From Clostridia bacterium (GTDB taxonomy: Bacteria > Bacillota > Clostridia > Oscillospirales > Acutalibacteraceae), in the NCBI GenBank assembly GCA_017471765.1, contig JAFURT010000010.1, positions 1 to 41,069 of the forward strand: a DNA stretch of 41,069 nt. Reading direction: 5' to 3'. Shown piece by piece: positions 14,669-23,303 of the stretch. The first letter of the stretch is position 1. Each line of letters opens with the position of its first letter. The translations under genes and the position numbers were made by a program. The notes below the pieces were generated by a model. It was not told where the DNA came from, made no database searches, and was given only the letters and a program-made list of their open reading frames with translations.

Positions 14669-15907
14669 ATGAAAATTGCTGTTGCGGGCACCGGATATGT
14701 AGGGCTTTCCATTGCCGTGCTTCTGGCGCAGAAGCACGAGGTCACGGCGGTAGACATCCTGCCGGAAAAGGTGGAGATGATTAACAGCCGCCAGTCCCCT
14801 ATCCAGGATGACTATATCGAGAAATACCTGGCCGAAAAAGACCTGCATCTGACGGCCACGCTGGACGGCAAAGCGGCCTATCGGGAGGCGGAGTTTGTGG
14901 TTATCGCCGCCCCCACCAATTATGACAGCGCCAAGAATTATTTTGACACCTCTGCGGTGGAGGCAGTCATCCGGCTGGTGATGGACTGTAACCCCGAGGC
15001 GATTATGGTCATCAAATCCACCATTCCGGTGGGGTACACCCAGGCTATCCGGGAGAAAACAGGCAGTAAGAACATCCTGTTCAGCCCGGAGTTTTTGCGG
15101 GAGTCCAAGGCGCTGTACGACAACCTCTATCCCTCCCGTATCATTGTGGGCACCGACCTTGCCGATGAGCGTCTCACGGCGGCGGCCCACACCTTCGCCC
15201 GGCTGTTGCAGGAGGGTGCCCTTAAAGAAGACGTAGACACGCTGTTTATGGGCTTTACCGAGGCAGAGGCGGTCAAGCTGTTTGCCAACACCTATCTGGC
15301 TCTGCGTGTGTCCTTTTTTAACGAGCTGGATACATACGCCGAGATGAAGGGGCTGGATACCCGGCAAATTATCGAGGGTGTCTGCCTTGACCCCCGTATC
15401 GGTGACCATTATAATAACCCCAGCTGTGGCTACGGCGGCTACTGCCTGCCCAAGGATACCAAGCAGCTGCTGGCCAACTATGCCGATGTACCGCAGAATA
15501 TGATGACCGCCATCGTGCAGAGCAACCGTACCCGCAAGGATTTCATTGCGGAGCAGTTACTGCGGATGGCTGGCTATTACGACGATTTCAACCAGGGAGA
15601 TTATGCCCCCGGAGAGGAAAAACAGTGTGTCATCGGCGTATTCCGCCTGACCATGAAGAGCAACAGCGATAATTTCCGGCAGAGCTCCATCCAAGGCGTG
15701 ATGAAGCGAATCAAGGCCAAGGGTGCCACCGTTATTATCTACGAGCCTACTTTGGAGGACGGCAGTGGATTTTTCGGGAGCAAGGTGGTCAACGACCTGG
15801 ATGCGTTTAAGCGACAGAGTCAGGCTATCATCGCCAACCGGTACGATTCCTGTCTGGATGATGTGCGAGAAAAGGTGTATACCCGGGATATTTTCCGCCG
15901 GGATTGA
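14669..15907 (+). CDS. ugd: UDP-glucose/nucleotide-sugar 6-dehydrogenase
   Basis: Oxidises UDP-glucose to UDP-glucuronate with two NAD+, for capsule or teichuronic-type polymers. The 412-residue product has a Rossmann start ([10 protein letters not shown]), the Lys/Glu active-site segments ([10 protein letters not shown] and SPEFLRE), and the catalytic Cys 259 in [14 protein letters not shown]. The close fit to UDP-glucose dehydrogenases favours that substrate, but related UDP-sugar acids cannot be excluded. GGAGAG lies just before ATG 14669, 40 bases after alr. Confidence 0.9.
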   Translation: MKIAVAGTGYVGLSIAVLLAQKHEVTAVDILPEKVEMINSRQSPIQDDYIEKYLAEKDLHLTATLDGKAAYREAEFVVIAAPTNYDSAKNYFDTSAVEAVIRLVMDCNPEAIMVIKSTIPVGYTQAIREKTGSKNILFSPEFLRESKALYDNLYPSRIIVGTDLADERLTAAAHTFARLLQEGALKEDVDTLFMGFTEAEAVKLFANTYLALRVSFFNELDTYAEMKGLDTRQIIEGVCLDPRIGDHYNNPSCGYGGYCLPKDTKQLLANYADVPQNMMTAIVQSNRTRKDFIAEQLLRMAGYYDDFNQGDYAPGEEKQCVIGVFRLTMKSNSDNFRQSSIQGVMKRIKAKGATVIIYEPTLEDGSGFFGSKVVNDLDAFKRQSQAIIANRYDSCLDDVREKVYTRDIFRRD

Positions 15908-15970
15908 TTGCCGGTTTGCGGGATATACTAGATGTGTTCGAGCTATGTGGAGAATGGAGAGAGAATAGCG

Positions 15971-16984
15971 ATGACGCATACCATTGGTATTTTAGGTGCC
16001 GGTACCTGGGGCGTGGCTTTGGCCCGGATGCTGGCTAATTCAGGCCATGCTGTTACGGTGTGGTCGGCGCTGGCGTGGGAGGTGGATACCCTCGACGCCG
16101 AACGCAAGCACCCCAACCTGCCGGGCATGCGTATCCCCAAGGCGGTCCGGTTTACAAAAGACCTGGCCGAAGTCTGCCGGGATAAAGAGCTGTTGGTCTT
16201 TGCCGTGCCCTCGCCCTATGTGCGGCAGACGGCGGCTAAGGTAAGACCGTATATTCCGGACGGACAGATTGTTGTGGATGTGGCCAAGGGTATTGAGGCG
16301 GACAGCCTGTATACCATGACGGAGGTTATCCGGGATGAACTGCAGAAGGACGGAGCTCACGGACAGGTGAAGCTGGTGGCGCTGTCCGGCCCCACCCATG
16401 CGGAGGAAGTGGCCCGGGACCTGCCCACCACCATTGTGTCTGCCTGTACGGATATGGTTGTGGCGCAGACGGTGCAGAAGGTGTTTATGAACACCTGCAT
16501 GCGGGTATACACCAACACGGATGTGACCGGAGTGGAGCTGTGCGGTGCGGTGAAGAACATCCTGGCACTGGCGGCCGGTATCTCTGTGGGACTTGGCTAT
16601 GGGGATAATGCCCGGGCGGCCATCATCACCCGGGGATTGGCCGAGCTGACCCGGCTGGGTATGGCGATGGGCTGTGTGGAGCAGACCTTCTTCGGGTTGG
16701 CCGGTGTTGGCGATTTGATCGTGACCGCCACCAGCAGTCACAGTCGGAACAACCGCTGTGGGCAGCTGATCGGAGGGGGGCTGTCCCCCTCGGAGGCGGT
16801 GGACGCTGTCGGTATGGTGGTGGAGGGCATCCATGCTCTGCCGGCGGCGCTGAAGCTGGCGGACCGCTATGGGGTGGAGATGCCCATCGTCATGGCGGTA
16901 GACAAGGTTATCCGGCAGGAGCTGTCCCCCGGCGAGGCGGTAGAACAGCTGATGAGCCGGGATAAAAAGAATGAACTGTCTTAA
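15971..16984 (+). CDS. gpsA: Glycerol-3-phosphate dehydrogenase [NAD(P)+]
   Basis: Reduces dihydroxyacetone phosphate to sn-glycerol 3-phosphate for phospholipids and wall polymers. The 337-residue product starts with the nucleotide motif GILGAGTWGVALA and has the catalytic lysine K195 in CGAVKN, with GLAELTRLG and the usual DLIVTATS segment following. ATG 15971 is preferred over an upstream in-frame start because GGAGAG lies 8-14 bases before it. Adjacent tagD uses its product. Confidence 0.95.
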   Translation: MTHTIGILGAGTWGVALARMLANSGHAVTVWSALAWEVDTLDAERKHPNLPGMRIPKAVRFTKDLAEVCRDKELLVFAVPSPYVRQTAAKVRPYIPDGQIVVDVAKGIEADSLYTMTEVIRDELQKDGAHGQVKLVALSGPTHAEEVARDLPTTIVSACTDMVVAQTVQKVFMNTCMRVYTNTDVTGVELCGAVKNILALAAGISVGLGYGDNARAAIITRGLAELTRLGMAMGCVEQTFFGLAGVGDLIVTATSSHSRNNRCGQLIGGGLSPSEAVDAVGMVVEGIHALPAALKLADRYGVEMPIVMAVDKVIRQELSPGEAVEQLMSRDKKNELS

Positions 16985-17023
16985 TTTTTTCGGAACGGTG
17001 ACGCGAGATAAAGGGAGATTGGC

Positions 17024-17440
17024 ATGAAGCGTGTAATCACCTATGGGACGTTTGACCTGCTTCACTACGGACACATCAACCTGTTGCGGCGAGCCAAGGC
17101 TTTGGGCGACTATCTGATAGCCGTGGCGTCCTCCGACGAGTTCAACTGGAGCGAAAAAGGGAAGAAGTGTTACTTCCCTTACGAACAGCGTAAAATCCTG
17201 CTGGAGTCCATCCGGTATGTTGACCTGGTCATTCCGGAGAACAGCTGGGAGCAGAAGCGAACCGATATTCACGATTACCACATCGACACCTTTGTGATGG
17301 GGGATGACTGGAGGGGCAAGTTTGATTTTCTTAAGGAAGAGGGGGTCGAGGTGGTGTACCTGCCCCGCACGCCGGACATCAGCACCACGGCCATCAAAAA
17401 AAGATTGGGACAGCAAATGAGGGGAACGGATTATGTTTGA
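17024..17440 (+). CDS. tagD: Glycerol-3-phosphate cytidylyltransferase
   Basis: Forms CDP-glycerol from CTP and glycerol 3-phosphate. The 138-residue product has the nucleotidyltransferase motifs HYGH (14-17) and RTPDISTT (in place of the usual RTEGISTT), the second differing at two positions. With gpsA directly upstream it supplies activated glycerol phosphate for poly(glycerol phosphate) teichoic acid or a related surface polymer; no polymerase is in this window. Its last 8 bases overlap nadE. Confidence 0.93.
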   Translation: MKRVITYGTFDLLHYGHINLLRRAKALGDYLIAVASSDEFNWSEKGKKCYFPYEQRKILLESIRYVDLVIPENSWEQKRTDIHDYHIDTFVMGDDWRGKFDFLKEEGVEVVYLPRTPDISTTAIKKRLGQQMRGTDYV

Positions 17441-18164
17441 TGCAAAACGAGTAAAAGACGATTGTGTGGCGTGGATTCGCCGCTTTTTTGAGGAAAATGG
17501 CCCGGGCTGTAATGCCGTCGTAGGCATCTCCGGGGGTAAGGACAGCTCCATCGTGGCGGCCTTGTGCGTGGAGGCGCTGGGCGCTGACCGGGTCATCGGT
17601 GTGCTGATGCCTTGCGGTGTGCAGGCGGATATCGACTGCGCCGTACAGTTGGTGGAGCACCTGGGCATCCGTCACTATGTGGTGAACATCCAGGCGGCTG
17701 TGGAGGGGATAAAAGGTGCTTTCCCTGCCGAACTGCCCCTATCGGAGCAGACGGTGGTCAACCTGCCCCCTCGTATCCGGATGGCGACGCTGTACGCTGT
17801 GTCCCAGAGTTGTAACGGCCGGGTGGCCAACACCTGCAACCTATCGGAGGATTGGGTGGGCTATTCTACCCGTTATGGCGATGCCGCCGGAGATTTCAGT
17901 CCCCTCAGCCGGCTGACGGTGGCAGAGGCCAAGCAAATCGGCCACCTGCTGGGGTTGCCGTACGAATTGGTAGAAAAGGTGCCCATCGACGGCTTGTGTG
18001 GCAAGACGGACGAGGACAACCTGGGCTTTACTTATGCGGAGCTTGACCGATACATCCGCACCGGGGAGATAGAGGATGAGGGCAAAAAAGCCCGCATCGA
18101 CCGTCTCCATCGTATCAATCAGTTCAAGTTGGAGTTAATGCCGGTATTTGAGCCGGAGCTGTAA
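17433..18164 (+). CDS. nadE: NAD synthetase (ammonia-dependent type)
   Basis: Amidates nicotinate adenine dinucleotide to NAD+. The 243-residue product has the N-type ATP pyrophosphatase loop SGGKDSS (33-39), the NLSEDWVGY segment and the C-terminal substrate-binding KTDEDNLGFTY. There is no glutaminase domain, so it should use free ammonia. It overlaps tagD by 8 bases and ends the transcription unit at the hairpin 18167-18195. The pairing with wall genes is probably only operon packing. Confidence 0.94.
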   Translation: MFDAKRVKDDCVAWIRRFFEENGPGCNAVVGISGGKDSSIVAALCVEALGADRVIGVLMPCGVQADIDCAVQLVEHLGIRHYVVNIQAAVEGIKGAFPAELPLSEQTVVNLPPRIRMATLYAVSQSCNGRVANTCNLSEDWVGYSTRYGDAAGDFSPLSRLTVAEAKQIGHLLGLPYELVEKVPIDGLCGKTDEDNLGFTYAELDRYIRTGEIEDEGKKARIDRLHRINQFKLELMPVFEPEL

Positions 18165-18166
18165 CG

Positions 18167-18195
18167 AAGAAGCCGCCCCAAAGGGCGGCTTCTTT
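18167..18195 (+). terminator. Terminator of the alr-nadE run
   Basis: The stem AAGAAGCCGCC pairs with GGCGGCTTCTT, followed by T residues, just past the nadE stop. Confidence 0.8.
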
Positions 18196-18240
18196 GCCGC
18201 TATGTGGAAATATTAGGCAGGAAAACATCTCTGCCAGCGG

Positions 18241-18269
18241 TTGCTATTTATGACGTAGTGTGTTATAAT
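18241..18269 (+). promoter_or_regulatory. Promoter of the surface amidase gene
   Basis: TTGCTA (18241-18246), a 17-base spacer and TATAAT (18264-18269), followed 29 bases later by the start codon with GGAGGG upstream. Confidence 0.8.
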
Positions 18270-18297
18270 GTAGGGCATTAAGAAGGAGGGGGAGCCC

Positions 18298-20511
18298 ATG
18301 AAACAGAAAAAATGGCTTGTTTTGGCTGCGGTTGTGGCCGTGCTTGCGGCGCTGGCGGTGGTGTTTTTCTGCCTGCACCTGCCTACCTCGCCGGGAGAAG
18401 CCCCCATGTCCTCCCGTCCGGTGGCGGCTACGACGGCCACCACGACCACCGCTACACAGACGCCGACAACCTCCGCTACCCAGGCTGTCACCACCACCAC
18501 GACCAAGCGTGAACTGCGCCTGGACATCACCTCCCACCGGGCTGGACATACCAGCACAGATGAGCCGACCACGGTGTTTAAGGGCACCTCTGACCCGGCC
18601 CATCCCCTGACCGTCAACGGGGAGACGGTGCAACGGACGGCTGATGGGGCCTTCGCTCTGGAATACTCCCTCACGCCGGGGGATAACACCTTCCGTTTCA
18701 CCCATAAGGGGGAAACGGTCACCTATACCGTCCGATACAACTATGTGGTGATACGTTCCCACTCACCGTCAAATAGCCGCCGGCTGAAAAGCGGCTCGGT
18801 GCTCAGCGTGGTGGTCACCGCCCGGTCGGGCAGTACGGTCAAGGCGACCTTTAACGGCAAGACTGTCACCCTGCAGGAGGACACCAGCAAGCGGGTAGAT
18901 GGCGGCGATGGCACGGTGTTTGCCGATTTCACCGGCAGTTTCACCCTGCCGGGGGATAACACCAAGGACCTCAATCTGGGCAAGGTGAAGTTCACCGCCA
19001 CCCATAACGGGTACAAAAACACCGCCCAGTCCGGCACGATTACCTGTGAGAAGGTACAGCTTCCCACCATTGCGGAGATTGTCACCTTCTCTGCCGAAAC
19101 CTTTAATGGGAATACCGCTGACGACGATTCCCGCCCCACCAATAACTACCTGCCGGAGGGGACGGTGGATTATGTGGTGGGCCGCACCTACTACGGAGAG
19201 AAGGAATATCTCAAACTGCGATGTGGCCGCCGGGTGTATGTCAGCAAGAAGGATGATATCGGCAATACAAAGGTGACGGTGGCCAAGGAGTATGCCGGCA
19301 AGCTCCCCTCCACCAACCAGCTGTCAGTGGCGAAGGTGGAGGTCACACAGAGGGCGACAACGCTGACGCTGAATACGGCGTGGAAGGCGCCATTCCTGCT
19401 GGATCTGCTCCCCCAGACCTATACCGACCCGGGACGGCAGGATTACACCGTCAGCCAGGTGACCTGTGAGTATGTGGAGATTACATTCTGCTACGCCGAC
19501 GCTTTTTCCGGTAGTATCGATTTTGTGGATAACCACCCTCTGTTTACCAGGGCGACGGTGACAAAAGGGAAGGACACCTGCACGCTGCGGCTGTATCTGC
19601 GGCGGAGAGGTGGCTTCTATGGCTGGGATGCCTCCTATAACAAGGACGGTCAGTTGGTGTTCTGGTTCCTGCATCCGGTGCAGGTGAGCGAGGCGAACAA
19701 CGCCTACGGAGCCGACCTTACCGGCGTGACGGTGATGCTGGATGTGGGACACGGCGGCAAGAGCCCCGGTGCGGCAGGCCTGGACAGCCAGCATCCGGAG
19801 AGCGAGCGCAATCTGTATCTGGCCGGGCTGATCCGGGAGGAGCTGGAGAGCATGGGCGCCACGGTGGTGCTCAACCGCACGGGGGATACCACCATCTATA
19901 ACGATGACCGCTGTCAGCAGCTCAAAGCGCTCAAACCCGACCTGTGTATCGCCATCCATCACGATTCCAATGCTTCCTCCCGCCCCAATGGGTTTGGGTC
20001 GTTCCATTCCACACTATTCTCCCGGGAGGCGGCCCGGTACATTTATGAGGCCACCATGGCCACCGGCATATACAATAGCCAAGCACCCGGCAACCGCAAC
20101 CGGTTTGAGTGGCATTACTATTTCGTTGCCCGTATGACGGATTGCCCGGTGGTGCTGACCGAGAATGGCTTTATGTCCAGCCAACGGGATCACCCCGGCA
20201 TCATCAGCCCGGCGGTCAACCGGCAGAAGGCGAAAGCCATCGCCGCCGGTGTGGCCCGGTATTTTCTGTCCATCCGTCAGCCGGACCTGCCGCCACTGGT
20301 GACGACTACGACAACCACGTCCCATAAGGAGACGACCACCGCCACGGAGGTGGAAACCACCATTACCGCCGACAGTGCCACCGCCACTACAGGTAGCACA
20401 ACGGCGGTGGATGTGCCGACTACCGCTACCACGGTTTTGACGGCGGCTCCGACGGAGACGGCTACCACGAGGGAGACGGAGCTGACATCCTCTGCCGGTG
20501 ATACACCATAG
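18298..20511 (+). CDS. Surface N-acetylmuramoyl-L-alanine amidase (Amidase_3)
   Basis: Zinc amidase that cuts the amide between MurNAc and the peptide stem. The 737-residue product has an N-terminal membrane segment (about 6-27), a Thr-rich linker (about 42-70), some 390 residues of beta-rich region that I cannot assign, and the Amidase_3 domain (about 478-660). A long Thr/Ser/Ala-rich tail without a sorting signal follows. The zinc and catalytic residues H485 (DVGHGG), E503, H554 (AIHHDS) and E622 (TENGF) are all present. It is monocistronic with a good promoter, and its terminator is shared with valS. Confidence 0.9.
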   Translation: MKQKKWLVLAAVVAVLAALAVVFFCLHLPTSPGEAPMSSRPVAATTATTTTATQTPTTSATQAVTTTTTKRELRLDITSHRAGHTSTDEPTTVFKGTSDPAHPLTVNGETVQRTADGAFALEYSLTPGDNTFRFTHKGETVTYTVRYNYVVIRSHSPSNSRRLKSGSVLSVVVTARSGSTVKATFNGKTVTLQEDTSKRVDGGDGTVFADFTGSFTLPGDNTKDLNLGKVKFTATHNGYKNTAQSGTITCEKVQLPTIAEIVTFSAETFNGNTADDDSRPTNNYLPEGTVDYVVGRTYYGEKEYLKLRCGRRVYVSKKDDIGNTKVTVAKEYAGKLPSTNQLSVAKVEVTQRATTLTLNTAWKAPFLLDLLPQTYTDPGRQDYTVSQVTCEYVEITFCYADAFSGSIDFVDNHPLFTRATVTKGKDTCTLRLYLRRRGGFYGWDASYNKDGQLVFWFLHPVQVSEANNAYGADLTGVTVMLDVGHGGKSPGAAGLDSQHPESERNLYLAGLIREELESMGATVVLNRTGDTTIYNDDRCQQLKALKPDLCIAIHHDSNASSRPNGFGSFHSTLFSREAARYIYEATMATGIYNSQAPGNRNRFEWHYYFVARMTDCPVVLTENGFMSSQRDHPGIISPAVNRQKAKAIAAGVARYFLSIRQPDLPPLVTTTTTTSHKETTTATEVETTITADSATATTGSTTAVDVPTTATTVLTAAPTETATTRETELTSSAGDTP

Positions 20512-20545
20512 AAAAAGCCGCTGACCGGCAGGTCAGCGGCTTTTT
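20512..20545. terminator. Bidirectional terminator between the amidase and valS genes
   Basis: A perfect 15-bp stem (20512-20526 with 20531-20545) has an A-run and a T-run on opposite sides, at the convergence of the two genes. Confidence 0.85.
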
Positions 20546-20559
20546 TATGCCTATTCAGT

Positions 20560-23271
20560 TTATTTCAGGGCGGCCATAGACTGCTCCAGCAGGGTCAGCT
20601 TCTCCTGCAGCTGGGCCGCCTGTTCCCGGGCACCGTTAACCACGGCCTCGGGGGCCTTGTCGGTGAAGGCCTTATTGTTCAGACGGGCCAGCACGCCGTC
20701 CAACTGCTTCTGCACGCCTGCGTGCTCCTTTTCCAGACGGGCCAACTCAGCGGCCTTATCCACCAGGGCATCCATGGGAATCTTGATGGTGGCGGCGGCG
20801 GTGACAATGCTCACGGCGCCCGGCACCTCAAAGTTATCCCCGATGTGCACCTCAGCGGCAGACGCCAACCGCTGCAGGAAGGGTACACCGGCGGTGAAGG
20901 TGTCGCCAAAGGTGGTCTCGATGAACAGATCCGCCTTCTTGGAGGGGGGCACGTTCATCTCGGCACGGCGATTGCGGATACCACGGATGGCCTCCATGAT
21001 GCGCTCCATCTCCTTCTCCTCGGTGGGGAAGGACAGGGCGGCGTCGTACACCGGCCAGGGGGTAACCATCAGGCTGTCACCCTCGTGGGGCAGAGCCTGC
21101 CAGATTTCCTCAGTGATGAAGGGCATAAAGGGATGGAGCAGGTGCAGCATACCGTTCATCACGTACAGCAGGACACGACGGGCGCTGTCAGCGCCATCCC
21201 CCTGCAGACGGGACTTGCACAGTTCGATATACCAGTCGCAGTAGGTGTCCCAGATGAACTCATACAGCTTATTCACCGCGATACCCAGCTCAAACTTCTC
21301 CAGGTTGTCGGTGACCGCCTGTACAAGCTCATTGTACCGGGACAGCACCCACTTGTCCTCCAGCGTCAGGTCGGCCGGCAGGGTCAGGGCGACCTCGTGG
21401 CCTTCCAGGTTCATCCGCAGGAAACGGGCGGCATTCCACAGCTTGTTGGCGAAGTTCCGGGAGGCCTCCACCTTATCGGTCATATAGCGCATATCGTTGC
21501 CGGGGCTGTTGCCGGTGGCCAGCATAAAGCGCAGAGCGTCGGCACCGTACTTGTCGATCTCCTCCAGGGGATCCACGCCGTTGCCCAGGGACTTGGACAT
21601 CTTGCGGCCCTGGCTGTCACGCACCAGGCCGTGGATGAGCACCGTCTTGAAGGGGCTCTTGCCGGTGTAGGCCAGGCCGGAGAAGATCATCCGGCTGACC
21701 CAGAAGCCGATAATATCGTAGCCGGTGACCAGCGTGTCGGTGGGATAGAAGTAGTCCAGCTCCTCGGTGTGCTCCGGCCAGCCCAGGGTAGAGAAGGGCC
21801 ACAGGGCGGAGGAAAACCAGGTATCCAGCGTGTCGCTGTCCTGTGTCAGGTGGGTGCTACCGCACTTGGGACAGACAGCCGGGGCTTCTTTGGCCACCAC
21901 CGTCTCGCCACAGTCGTCGCAGTACCAGGCCGGGATGCGGTGTCCCCACCACAGCTGACGGGAAATACACCAGTCACGGGTGGCACGCATCCAGTTGAGA
22001 TAGTTCTTGGTGAAGCGCTCGGGAACGAAGGTGATCTCACCCTTCTCTACCGCCTCGATAGCCGGGCCGGCGAGGGGCTCCATCTTGACGAACCACTGCT
22101 TGGACACCATCGGCTCGATGGTCTGGTGACAGCGGTAGCAGGTGCCCACATCGTGCTTCAGATCTTCGGTTTCTTTCAGATAGCCGCCGGCCTCCAGGTC
22201 GGCGAGGATGGCCTTGCGGGCCTCCATGGTGGTCATACCGGCATACTTGCCGCAGTCCAGCACGGCCGGCTCGTCGGCGGCCGCCTTACCGGAGGCGATG
22301 TACTCGTCAGCGGCGGCCTTGTCGGCGGCACCGGTCATGTGGCCGTCGTAGGTGAACACCCGTACCATGGGCAGGTCGTGACGGCGACCCACCTCAAAGT
22401 CGTTGGGGTCGTGGGCGGGGGTGATTTTCACCACGCCGGTACCCTTGGTCATGTCGGCGTGCTCGTCGCAGACGATGGGGATTTCCTTATCCAGCAGGGG
22501 GAGAATTACATGACAGCCGTGGAGGTGCTTGTAGCGCTCATCCTCGGCGTTGATGGCCACGGCGGTATCACCAAGCATAGTCTCCGGACGGGTGGTGGCC
22601 AGCTCCAGCTGTTCACCGGTCTCCTTGACGGTGTACAGCAGGTGCCAGAAGTGGCCGTCCTTCTCCTCGTATTCCACCTCGGCATCGGAGATGGAGGTGT
22701 TACAGGTGGGACACCAGTTGACCATCCGGTTGCCACGGTAGATGAGTCCCTGCTCATACAGGCGGATGAAGACCTCCTTCACCGCCGCGGAGCAACCCTC
22801 GTCCATGGTGAAGCGCTCCCGCTCCCAATCACAACTGGAGCCGATGGTCTTCAGCTGGCTGACGATGCGGCTGCCGTACTTCTCTTTCCATGCCCATGCA
22901 CGCTCCAGGAAGCCGTCACGACCCAGCATTTCCTTGGTCAGCCCTTCCTCACGCATGGCCTCGACCACCTTCGCCTCGGTGGCGATGGAAGCGTGGTCGG
23001 TACCGGGCATCCACAGGGCCTCATAGCCCTGCATCCGCCGCCAGCGGATGAGGATATCCTGCAGGGTGTTGTCCAGGGCGTGGCCCATGTGCAACTGGCC
23101 GGTGATGTTGGGGGGCGGCATCATGATGGTGTAGGGCTTCTTTTCCTCACCCTTGTCGTTTTTGGCGTGGGCGGTGGCATGGAAATAGCCCCCATCCAGC
23201 CAAAACTGATAAATGCGCTTTTCTACCTCGCGAGGGTCATACACCTTTGCGAGATCTTTACTTTCTGCCAT
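20560..23271 (-). CDS. valS: Valine--tRNA ligase
   Basis: Class I aminoacyl-tRNA synthetase charging tRNA-Val and editing Thr. The 903-residue product has HMGH (61-64) and KMSKS (about 556), a CP1 editing insertion between them, a WCPTC zinc-binding-like segment, and a C-terminal coiled coil that closes with LEQSMAALK, as usual for ValRS. It lies 32 bases after metG on the same strand, so they are probably co-transcribed. A poor site (AAAGGA, about 12 bases away) precedes the ATG. Confidence 0.97.
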   Translation of the reverse strand: MAESKDLAKVYDPREVEKRIYQFWLDGGYFHATAHAKNDKGEEKKPYTIMMPPPNITGQLHMGHALDNTLQDILIRWRRMQGYEALWMPGTDHASIATEAKVVEAMREEGLTKEMLGRDGFLERAWAWKEKYGSRIVSQLKTIGSSCDWERERFTMDEGCSAAVKEVFIRLYEQGLIYRGNRMVNWCPTCNTSISDAEVEYEEKDGHFWHLLYTVKETGEQLELATTRPETMLGDTAVAINAEDERYKHLHGCHVILPLLDKEIPIVCDEHADMTKGTGVVKITPAHDPNDFEVGRRHDLPMVRVFTYDGHMTGAADKAAADEYIASGKAAADEPAVLDCGKYAGMTTMEARKAILADLEAGGYLKETEDLKHDVGTCYRCHQTIEPMVSKQWFVKMEPLAGPAIEAVEKGEITFVPERFTKNYLNWMRATRDWCISRQLWWGHRIPAWYCDDCGETVVAKEAPAVCPKCGSTHLTQDSDTLDTWFSSALWPFSTLGWPEHTEELDYFYPTDTLVTGYDIIGFWVSRMIFSGLAYTGKSPFKTVLIHGLVRDSQGRKMSKSLGNGVDPLEEIDKYGADALRFMLATGNSPGNDMRYMTDKVEASRNFANKLWNAARFLRMNLEGHEVALTLPADLTLEDKWVLSRYNELVQAVTDNLEKFELGIAVNKLYEFIWDTYCDWYIELCKSRLQGDGADSARRVLLYVMNGMLHLLHPFMPFITEEIWQALPHEGDSLMVTPWPVYDAALSFPTEEKEMERIMEAIRGIRNRRAEMNVPPSKKADLFIETTFGDTFTAGVPFLQRLASAAEVHIGDNFEVPGAVSIVTAAATIKIPMDALVDKAAELARLEKEHAGVQKQLDGVLARLNNKAFTDKAPEAVVNGAREQAAQLQEKLTLLEQSMAALK

Positions 23272-23303
23272 AGTGTTATTCGTTCCTTTCGCAGGTTATT
23301 TAC

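Noticed and set aside
18410-20500. Thr-codon-rich stretches as a possible tandem-repeat or CRISPR-like array
   Set aside because: They are low-complexity Thr-rich linkers of the amidase in frame; no CRISPR array was seen anywhere in the window.
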